A DNA stretch of 33,108 nucleotides from Oxalobacteraceae bacterium (GTDB taxonomy: Bacteria; Pseudomonadota; Gammaproteobacteria; Burkholderiales; Burkholderiaceae_D): NCBI GenBank assembly GCA_003537575.1, contig DPRS01000034.1, positions 66,115 to 99,222 on the forward strand, read 5' to 3'. Of the stretch, positions 23,048 through 29,160 are shown piece after piece. The notes under the pieces were generated by a model. The model was not told the origin of the DNA and did not search any database. It saw nothing but the letters and a program-made list of their open reading frames with translations. The position numbers and the translations under genes were made by a program. Each line of letters starts with the position of its first letter. Position 1 is the stretch's first letter.

Positions 23048-23590
23048 CTATTCCCAACCAGCGATAAAATTCGGTGATTTTGATGGCTGCCCCCGGCTCC
23101 TTGCAATGGCCTGTGCAATCATTTGCGGGTCCTTTGCCAAGTCTGTGCCGAGATAATAAGGGTCTGGGGTAATACCAACCCGAGCCAGATCAAGCCTATC
23201 AGCATCCCAACATGTCTGTACTGTCGGGCATGACACCAAATGTTCATGAGTATGCCCCATACACGCCTGCACTAGTTTTTCCAGCTGCGAGTCACTCAGT
23301 TGGAACAGCTTTCCGCAGTTCTGCAGCGCATAGTCGGCTGCACGTGGGCCATGGCCCCTGTCAAATCCATCGTCATAACGCTGGCTATCATGAATAAAAG
23401 CGAACAGTTCCACTACCTGCCAGTCTGCCCCGCTCGCTTGAGTAAGCAGTAAACCGTTAAAGCGGACGCGTGCCCAATGCCCAGGTCCATGAACGCTATG
23501 CCGAGGCAGGCGGAATTGCCCCAGGATATCGGCCCGCAATTCCGGAGTAACAGCTGAAGCAGGTAAAGGATGCTGACTGGTCTTAATCAT
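23048..23590 (-). CDS. HD-domain metal-dependent phosphohydrolase-like protein
   Basis: With the ATG at 23590 the protein has 180 residues. An HD-type pattern is visible: HSVHGPGHWARVR (H31/H34), FAFIHDSQR (H67-D68) and DRGHGPRAADYAL (H80), plus a later QACMGHTHEH. HD proteins bind divalent metals and hydrolyse phosphoesters, often of nucleotides. No substrate can be given. The longer frame to 23698 starts at TTG and adds unrelated sequence. No ribosome binding site is obvious at either start. It lies downstream of the peptidase-hydrolase gene on the same strand but about 250 bp away. Confidence 0.75.
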   Translation of the reverse strand: MIKTSQHPLPASAVTPELRADILGQFRLPRHSVHGPGHWARVRFNGLLLTQASGADWQVVELFAFIHDSQRYDDGFDRGHGPRAADYALQNCGKLFQLSDSQLEKLVQACMGHTHEHLVSCPTVQTCWDADRLDLARVGITPDPYYLGTDLAKDPQMIAQAIARSRGQPSKSPNFIAGWE

Positions 23591-23666
23591 GAAAATCGTA
23601 TGAAAATGAGGGATATTTATGGACGCCAGGTATTGGCTCTGCCGGTCTGAACCTTTCTCCAGTAAA

Positions 23667-23816
23667 CTACGAACGGCAATACTTTTCTGAGGCAACAAAC
23701 TGTCTGTAAAAGACTGGTCGATTCACTAGGAACTTCTTTGGCCCCAACGTCAATTCCAACAGATCCATGAAATAACGCGGTATCTGAGAACGAGCAATCT
23801 TCAGGTATTCGTTCAT
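23667..23816 (-). pseudogene. Short ORF, possible truncated membrane-protein gene
   Basis: The ORF encodes 49 residues, MNEYLKIARSQIPRYFMDLL followed by ELTLGPKKFLVNRPVFYRQF. The SQIPRYFxDLxxLxxGPKxF pattern resembles the N-terminus of small multi-TM proteins I recall from proteobacteria, but the hydrophobic part that should follow is absent, so it is probably a truncated copy. It starts 28 bp after the peptidase-hydrolase gene on the same strand, with TGGAG about 13 bases upstream. It could instead be a genuine small protein of that operon. The family memory is weak. Confidence 0.35.
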
Positions 23817-23843
23817 GGGGCGTATGAACTCCAGCCAAGCCTG

Positions 23844-25934
23844 CTACCGACCAGTGCTTTGCCGGTCTAACTCCTTACGCCGCGCAATCATGCTTCCTGG
23901 CGTTTCGGCGAATTTTAGCTTTGTTCGACGTGATGCCACCTTTCTGGATGACATCTTCGATTTTGATGATTGAGCCGCATTAGCTCCATCAGCAACAGTA
24001 ATGTGAGCAAATGTCGCCAAGACGGTGTGAAGATCCTTATCAAAATCACCATGATGCCAACTATTTGAGGCTTTAGGAGATCCTTTAGGTTCATTGTTTG
24101 GTGAGACAACCCACTCAACACGCTTTAATTTCAATAACTCATTCCAGCTTTGGTGTTGTGTAATGTGGCGTTCCATACCGAGAATTGCTTCGCCTTCACG
24201 GAACAGTGGAATCCGCTGCTGTTTTTCGAAGGCATGCGACACAAGATAGAGTAGGCTCTTGTTATAAAGCTTCGCACAATTGTCGTCACGTTCTGCTTTA
24301 TCGGAGAGTGTGAATAATGTGAACTGCTTGATTGCATTCTCTTTAATCAGGTCCAGATACGTGGCATCAAACAAATCCAGCGTACAGGCTGGCGCCCAAA
24401 GCGTACAGGTTTCAATCTTCGCACCTATCCCAGTACGCCCCTTGGCTGGCCCTGATTGGATTTTCCCTTTAGTTGCGAGCAATTGTACGAGTGGGGCGTG
24501 CAAAATCGAGCCGGCGCTGTGGCCAACAAGATGGAGTCCCAACTTATCTCCATAGCGTTTTTTCAACTTCTGTATATACTCTGCTACGCTTGCAGCTCCA
24601 CCGCCTATTTCGCTGGCCGCAAGTGCATTTTCTTTCATCTCGTCCCAGAGCAGCTTTCCGGTCATGGTGCGTGCCAGCGGTTCTAGCATGTCGTCCACAC
24701 GGTCAAGCATGAAATCTTTAGCGCCATCAAGAAGCCCTTCTGGCCGCGTTTTCCGGAACGCCTCCCCCAGCACGTTTTTAAGCGTCGTCCAATAGTCAGA
24801 GCGCCAAATAAAGGCAAGCGGAAATACTCCTGCGTCAAGAAGAGCGGTACGGTATTCCGAGATGCGCTGGACTGCATCCTCTTCGGCAACAAGACCGCCA
24901 TGTGCGAACAAGACAAGGTGCCTTATCTTTCCTTCATCAATTAAATTAGGGAGATCTTTATCAAAGGTACGACGTAAGTCTTCCGGCGTAGTGCCATAGT
25001 CGCCGCCTGCCTGCAGTTTGCCGTCGTTGCCGAGACTAATAATATGGGGGCGTAATTGACCGTAGGCATAAGAATCCGAACGACCAGAAGAAGCCGCATG
25101 AGCGATGGCAAATGATGCCGGGTCACGCAATTGAATTGGTACACCAAGTCTGGCGACCCAAACGTCTGTGCCGTTTGCTAACCAGTCATCGTAGCTAATG
25201 AGGCACATTCCGTGATGTCCCCAGTCATCGCCCCAGGAATTTTGCACCCAAAACCCCATCTCGGTGTATCCAACGATGGCAAACGCATGGCCTCCTGTAA
25301 TGATGTCTGATTGGTTGATAATTCCATCGCTGCCGACACTGTTCCACCCCTCGTGAACCATGGAGGTAGCATAGAGAATACCTACTTCCGCAATGGCAGC
25401 GTGCATCGCAATAATGTCTTTATGATTGACCCTGAAATAGGCGCCTAAAGGATGACGTCGTGCTGCCTTTATACGCGCGTCATTAAGGCCCCCATCAGAT
25501 CCGCCGGCAAGGCGGTAAGGCCACTCTGCCTCTGTGCAGACGCCATGTTTGTTCCACCCTTTCATGGCTCCCCGGGCACTTGATCCTGAATAATCCTCAC
25601 CAGGCCATTCGTCGTAGCGTCGTGCCATGCTATAGAACATACGTGGGCTAACAGACGTAAGTTCATCAGTTTGGCCAATTCTGCTTCCAAGAAGATAATT
25701 AGCTACAGTGGCAAGGCCAAACCCGGTACAAGCACCCTCAGTGCCTTGATTCAATATAGACACGTTATGGGCCAAGTATTCTTCCAGCGGCTTCTTCTCA
25801 GGAACATATACTAATGTCGGGATAAACATTAAATCCCGAAAATCCATAGTATCCGGGCGAGCATCTAAGACACGCTTTGTACTTTTTGAGGACTTTTTGT
25901 GGAAGTCTCCATTAGCCCGTTCGTTAGTCCTCAT
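23844..25934 (-). CDS. Papain-type cysteine peptidase fused to an alpha/beta-hydrolase
   Basis: A 696-residue protein with two enzyme domains. Residues about 50-265 form a C1 papain-like peptidase: Q63 (oxyanion), nucleophile C69 in NQGTEGACTGFG, H216 in TGGHAFAIVGY and N232 in QNSWGDDWG. Residues about 290-640 form an alpha/beta-hydrolase with FAHGGLV (oxyanion region), nucleophile elbow GHSAG (S473), and candidate acid/base residues around D544-D551 and H627/H628. The tail (650-696) is basic and low-complexity. No signal peptide, membrane span or papain pro-region is visible, so it is probably cytoplasmic. AAGGAAA precedes the ATG. A LexA box lies 195 bp upstream. The catalytic residues are seen; a role in cell killing or defence is inference. 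Confidence 0.85.
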   Translation of the reverse strand: MRTNERANGDFHKKSSKSTKRVLDARPDTMDFRDLMFIPTLVYVPEKKPLEEYLAHNVSILNQGTEGACTGFGLATVANYLLGSRIGQTDELTSVSPRMFYSMARRYDEWPGEDYSGSSARGAMKGWNKHGVCTEAEWPYRLAGGSDGGLNDARIKAARRHPLGAYFRVNHKDIIAMHAAIAEVGILYATSMVHEGWNSVGSDGIINQSDIITGGHAFAIVGYTEMGFWVQNSWGDDWGHHGMCLISYDDWLANGTDVWVARLGVPIQLRDPASFAIAHAASSGRSDSYAYGQLRPHIISLGNDGKLQAGGDYGTTPEDLRRTFDKDLPNLIDEGKIRHLVLFAHGGLVAEEDAVQRISEYRTALLDAGVFPLAFIWRSDYWTTLKNVLGEAFRKTRPEGLLDGAKDFMLDRVDDMLEPLARTMTGKLLWDEMKENALAASEIGGGAASVAEYIQKLKKRYGDKLGLHLVGHSAGSILHAPLVQLLATKGKIQSGPAKGRTGIGAKIETCTLWAPACTLDLFDATYLDLIKENAIKQFTLFTLSDKAERDDNCAKLYNKSLLYLVSHAFEKQQRIPLFREGEAILGMERHITQHQSWNELLKLKRVEWVVSPNNEPKGSPKASNSWHHGDFDKDLHTVLATFAHITVADGANAAQSSKSKMSSRKVASRRTKLKFAETPGSMIARRKELDRQSTGR

Positions 25935-26454
25935 GGCAATTTCCTTCTATCAGCCTAACTGGCCCCAAAGCTTGTAACTAATTGTTATCCATATGTTTGT
26001 AACGTGTTCGAAGATTCACTTACGCTTGCGATTGTTCAAGCGCACGCAAAATTTAAGGCGTTGGTTAACAATAAGTTAAGCAACAGCTTGACATCTCGAT
26101 ATTTCAAGAATGGAATTGACAGCTTATACTGTATGCGCACACAGTTATCAGAACTACACTTTCACCGTTATCCGTTTTTTCCGAGCCACTGAACCTGACA
26201 CTTTTTAAAGAGCCGGAACCTGCCGCCTCCTTGCCTCTGCCATGGCAAATCCGATTTTTCCAGCAGCGTATTCCAGCAGGGGTATCCGTCGCCAGCAGCA
26301 GGCTATGCTAAAGACGAACTTTGACGTCTAAGGATACGGGACATTGCCTGAACCTCAGTTTCCACGCTAACCACACAGCTTGCCAATTAATAAGCGGTTG
26401 TCGGACTCATGCGAATGGGCAATTCATTGAATTAACCGCATACTCTAATGAAAC
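25935..26454. other. Regulatory intergenic region of the peptidase-hydrolase locus
   Basis: The 520 bp between the two minus-strand genes contains the LexA box at 26129-26144 and a minus-strand TATAAG-like sequence beside it. A fragment at about 26205-26270 reads on the minus strand as an orphan protein tail (AAGKIGFAMAEARRRQVPAL then stop) of no recognised family. I see no complete gene; a possible plus-strand 62-codon frame (26004-26192) runs through the LexA box and lacks a ribosome binding site. Confidence 0.5.
26129..26144 (-). promoter_or_regulatory. LexA (SOS) box upstream of peptidase-hydrolase gene
   Basis: CTGT-ATGCGCAC-ACAG is an exact CTGT-N8-ACAG site, extended by TA on the left and TTA on the right as in the LexA consensus. 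It is the same class as the umuDC box in this window. On the minus strand a TATAAG follows within the site's edge, with CTGATA 17 bp upstream as a possible -35. The nearest gene start in that direction is the peptidase-hydrolase at 25934, 195 bp away. The motif is seen; LexA binding is inference. Confidence 0.7.
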
Positions 26455-27870
26455 TCATTTTGATTCATTAAATTTTCGTCTAATCATTCGTTCACGCACT
26501 TTGTTAGCCAAATTTGGCTTTGTATTTTGAGAAGTTTTGAAATGCTTATAGAGAATCCAAATTCCTGCAATCAAGGGAATCAGTATGGAAGTTATTATCC
26601 ATTTCCAGTGTTCTTGGAGAAGTGGCCATGGGCTAACCGCGACTTTCACCTTTAGGGGGTAGAAATAGCATCCATGTGGTTCTTCGTTGTTTCTTAAGGG
26701 TATGTAACATGAAAGCGAAAAGTTCAGCGTTCGTGTTCCAAACATGCTTGAAGTAACTTCCCATTGCCAAGTTGTTGCTCCAGTAGAACTAACCACCTGT
26801 TTTTCATTGACTAAAGGCTTAACTGAAAAACCATTTCCTTCAAGATGCGCCTCCATATATTTGGAAAGCGTGACTCCGGGCTTGGTGGCCCCCACTATAT
26901 TCTCTGGAAGATCATCTTTTAGATCTTCTTCTAAGCTTCTCTTCAATGAAGCAACGTCACCTGGAGATACTCGCAGATAGACAATAAAGGAATCTCCTAA
27001 TCGTACATTTTCTGGGGCACTAACTGCAGCACTACCAGTCGGCAACAAGTCTAGCTTTGCAAAGCCCTGTGTGACATAACGAACATCTGTCTGATTTATA
27101 CTGGGGCTAACTGGAGATGCTGAATTAGGACTAGTAGTCGGCCTATTTTCTACTGAATTATCCGTTGCTGGACGAGTAGTAGTCGTTGTAGCGAGCGGGG
27201 TCGATTCTGCTATACGCGGCACCTGCGAAGCAGACGCTATTGACATGCTTGCTATACGTTCTAGTGCCAATGCCGCATAACTACCTTTAGGATACTCATG
27301 CAGGTATTCTTGATAGGCAGCGGGGCTATTGATTGTGCGGGCCTTCGACCAAGCGGCTTCTTCTAACTCAATTCGGGGCAATGGGGTGGCGGACTGCGGC
27401 TTGCTGGCCGAGGCATTGGCCGATTCTGGAGATGCTTGCGCGGTTTTCGCTACGGCCTGTAACCGCTCGACTCGGAGCTTGGCAATGGCGGCATAGCGTC
27501 CATTCGGATATTTCTGTAGATAATTTTCGTAGTCGACAGTCTGGTTGCTACTGGAAACCAGCTTCCAGAGCTCAATTTCCTTTGAGACAGAGTCGGCATC
27601 TCCCATTTCTTCATTTTCTGGCACATCTTTTGATTGAGTGTTGTCAGACGCCTCAGGTTGTGAGGTCGGCTCTTCCTGTGATGGCACGGACGGTGGCCCA
27701 GGTTCCTTTATAACTGAACCTGATAAACCATCCCATGTACGGGACCCTCCTACGTAAATACCTGAAGTAATCCCTATAGCTAAAACCAACAACAAAAACA
27801 GCCACAATATTTTGCGGCGAATTCTTGCATCTTCTCTATCTTTGTTGTCGATTTTATCTAAGTAGCTCAT
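26455..27870 (-). CDS. Two-TM membrane protein with YLxxYPxGxYA repeats
   Basis: The protein has 471 residues: a charged N-terminus, TM1 (about 21-39), and an acidic Pro/Glu linker. Two related helical repeats follow (about 100-137 and 172-208), containing YLQKYPNGRYAAIAKLR and YLHEYPKGSYAALALER. After a Thr/Ser/Pro linker comes a beta-rich domain (about 265-412; NVRLGDSFIVYLRVSP, FGTRTLNFSLSCYIPL), then TM2 (about 423-442) and a basic tail. The repeat type is common in bacterial caspase-like and signalling proteins. The middle is predicted outside the cytoplasm. No enzyme motif is seen. It precedes the peptidase-hydrolase gene on the same strand by 520 bp, suggesting a membrane sensor or scaffold for it (inference). 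Confidence 0.72.
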   Translation of the reverse strand: MSYLDKIDNKDREDARIRRKILWLFLLLVLAIGITSGIYVGGSRTWDGLSGSVIKEPGPPSVPSQEEPTSQPEASDNTQSKDVPENEEMGDADSVSKEIELWKLVSSSNQTVDYENYLQKYPNGRYAAIAKLRVERLQAVAKTAQASPESANASASKPQSATPLPRIELEEAAWSKARTINSPAAYQEYLHEYPKGSYAALALERIASMSIASASQVPRIAESTPLATTTTTRPATDNSVENRPTTSPNSASPVSPSINQTDVRYVTQGFAKLDLLPTGSAAVSAPENVRLGDSFIVYLRVSPGDVASLKRSLEEDLKDDLPENIVGATKPGVTLSKYMEAHLEGNGFSVKPLVNEKQVVSSTGATTWQWEVTSSMFGTRTLNFSLSCYIPLRNNEEPHGCYFYPLKVKVAVSPWPLLQEHWKWIITSILIPLIAGIWILYKHFKTSQNTKPNLANKVRERMIRRKFNESK

Positions 27871-28296
27871 AGCACTACTCTAAATAAAAGGTAGAACATG
27901 ATTCTTTGCATGATCAGGCAATGGAGAAAACAGACAGCCGATCAGTTTGCAATTTGCAAACATGTCTATTTATATTGCAAACCTAGATTAGAGCCAGATC
28001 GATACAGAATAAATACAGAATAGTCACTAATTTTTTGCGAAAAAATAAATCATTTGAGATTTTTTAAAACGGTTGTTAAGAATATGTAATAACTGATTTA
28101 TTAAGCTATTTAATCGCTAAGGCAGATGCGCAGATACTAGGCTGCTCCCGAGCCTAAGCTACTATGTATTTATACAGTGTTGCGAGATCAAGGAGGTGGT
28201 GCAACGAATAATGACAAACAAGCAACATCAACACCGAACAATAACGAAACCAAATTTGCCCAAGTGCCTGCCGACTTCCCGCAGCCAGTGTCATAG
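27871..28296. other. AT-rich intergenic region with palindrome and direct repeats
   Basis: This divergent region lies between the TM-protein gene and the TniQ-C-like gene. It holds a 17-bp palindrome GTTTGCAA-T-TTGCAAAC (27945-27961) with a third half site TTGCAAAC at 27975-27982, and a direct repeat ATACAGAATA at 28002-28011 and 28013-28022 (11-bp spacing). A near-LexA site CTAT-GTATTTAT-ACAG lies at 28162-28177. A strong AGGAGGTGG (28191-28199) precedes an ATG at 28211 whose frame is open to 28633, overlapping the TniQ-C-like gene in another frame. Confidence 0.5.
27945..27961. promoter_or_regulatory. 17-bp palindromic operator candidate
   Basis: GTTTGCAA-T-TTGCAAAC has perfect 8-bp arms and lies 75 bp upstream of the TM-protein start codon. 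One more half site, TTGCAAAC, is 13 bp further on. The placement fits an operator for a dimeric repressor, whose identity is unknown. Confidence 0.45.
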
Positions 28297-28800
28297 GTGC
28301 AATCGGGGGCCCCAACCCAAAGCCTTGATGGTCGAATACGGAGGCCGATTCTATCCACCAGGCTTTACACTCCGCGCAAATTGGACTGGGAAGCCATCGA
28401 AATGCAGCTCCAGGCATTTTTGGCGTTACCCACCCCCATCAGCGTGCTGGAAGCTGCCCGCCGTCTTGATGTGGAAGCGCGCCAATTATATTTGCGGGCA
28501 AACCGCACGACGCGCCAACTCGGTGAGCGCTGGAAAGCGTATTTGCGGCGACGCCAGGAAGCTTCAGTCGTCAAGACATGGCCTTATTTGGAGGCGGCCT
28601 GTCTTGAAATCTGGGCAGAAGGAAAAGCGGTAACACGCCGGGAAATTGCAGCATGGATACCTGCCGAAATTCTGGCACCGATGGCACATTTATTAAACGT
28701 GCTCAAGGACGTGCAGACACATCTTCACAATCCGGGACTGGTGGAAGAAGCAATGGCTACCGACGAACCCGCCCAAGGTCACGCTCAGACAAGCAATTGA
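28297..28800 (+). CDS. TniQ C-terminal-like helix-turn-helix protein, probably a transposon relic
   Basis: The ORF runs from a GTG directly after a TAG and gives 167 residues. Residues about 25-140 contain two helix-turn-helix-like units: PISVLEAARRLDVEARQLYL followed by RQLGERWKAYLRRRQE, and LEIWAEGKAVTRREIAAW. This resembles the tandem HTH C-terminal part of TniQ/TnsD target-selection proteins. The zinc-finger N-terminal half of TniQ is missing. A strong ribosome binding site (AGGAGGTGG, 28191) drives a different frame from 28211, so the gene may be a frameshifted or rearranged remnant. Adjacency to a tRNA 3' end fits a Tn7-like or other mobile origin. The assignment comes from pattern memory only. 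Confidence 0.5.
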   Translation: MQSGAPTQSLDGRIRRPILSTRLYTPRKLDWEAIEMQLQAFLALPTPISVLEAARRLDVEARQLYLRANRTTRQLGERWKAYLRRRQEASVVKTWPYLEAACLEIWAEGKAVTRREIAAWIPAEILAPMAHLLNVLKDVQTHLHNPGLVEEAMATDEPAQGHAQTSN

Positions 28801-28840
28801 CCAAAAACACCTGAACACTGAACTGGATAGCGCATAAAAA

Positions 28841-28867
28841 AAACCGGCCCTTGCGGCCGGTTTTTTT
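28841..28867. terminator. Bidirectional rho-independent terminator
   Basis: CCGGCC (28844-28849) pairs with GGCCGG (28855-28860), extended by AAA/TTT, with an eight-base A-run before and a T-run of seven after. It ends the TniQ-C-like gene and could also stop transcription coming from the tRNA side. Confidence 0.9.
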
Positions 28868-28907
28868 ACGTCTGAAAACTTTTGATGAATAACACTTGCA
28901 TTGCTTA

Positions 28908-28936
28908 CCACATTTTCCCAATAAAGCAAAATGTGG
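28908..28936. repeat. Inverted repeat near tRNA-Ser 3' end
   Basis: CCACATTTT (28908-28916) and AAAATGTGG (28928-28936) form a perfect 9-bp stem with an 11-base loop. It lies about 90 bp from the tRNA 3' end and may be a mobile-element end or a weak terminator of the tRNA transcript. Confidence 0.55.
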
Positions 28937-28950
28937 CCCATCGGGAAATA

Positions 28951-28985
28951 AAGCATAAGCTGTCCAGATGGTCACTTTATGCTTA
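28951..28985 (-). repeat. Inverted repeat, possible tRNA-Ser terminator
   Basis: AAGCATAA (28951-28958) and TTATGCTT (28978-28985) are perfect inverted repeats with a 19-base spacer. On the minus strand, downstream of the tRNA, the hairpin is followed by TATTT, so it may act as the transcript end. The short AT-rich stem makes this uncertain. Confidence 0.4.
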
Positions 28986-29023
28986 AGGGCACAAGTGCCG
29001 TAACTTTTGATTTACCCAAGAAT

Positions 29024-29113
29024 TGGCGGAAGCGGTGAGATTCGAACTCACGGAGGGCGCAAACCCTCGCCGGTTTTCAAGACCGGTGCCTTAAACCGCT
29101 CGGCCACGCTTCC
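29024..29113 (-). tRNA. tRNA-Ser (anticodon UGA)
   Basis: The minus strand reads GGAAGCGTGGCCGAGCGG at the 5' end, an anticodon arm with CTTGAAA (anticodon TGA), a long variable arm typical of serine tRNAs, the T-loop GTTCGAATC, and the acceptor 3' strand CGCTTCC, discriminator G and an encoded CCA (29024-29026). The 5' GGAAGCG pairs perfectly with CGCTTCC. The length is 90 nt with CCA. The 3' side faces the AT-richer accessory block, as expected for a tRNA used as an integration target. Confidence 0.97.
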
Positions 29114-29125
29114 TTCGGGGGCACC

Positions 29126-29156
29126 ATTATACCCAAGCAGCTTCCGGGTGCGGCAA
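29126..29156 (-). promoter_or_regulatory. Promoter of tRNA-Ser
   Basis: On the minus strand TATAAT (29126-29131) lies 12 bp before the tRNA 5' end. TTGCCG (29151-29156) is a -35 candidate with 19-bp spacing. A GC-rich stretch (GGTGCCCCC) between -10 and the tRNA resembles a stringent-control discriminator. The promoter fits within the 47 bp between the hemW stop and the tRNA. Confidence 0.65.
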
Positions 29157-29160
29157 GATT

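Noticed and set aside
22797..23156. Plus-strand 119-codon open frame
   Set aside because: It overlaps the HD-protein gene and has no ribosome binding site. Its length is explained by the hairpin-rich gap having few stops.
23699..23838. VGIDVGAKE string suggesting an IS110-type transposase N-terminus
   Set aside because: The match is only a few residues, with no following DEDD motif. Another frame of the same DNA gives a better-looking ORF.
26205..26270. Orphan protein-tail reading (AAGKIGFAMAEARRRQVPAL) on the minus strand
   Set aside because: It is too short, with no family match I can recognise and no upstream coding continuity. It is kept only as a note in the intergenic entry.
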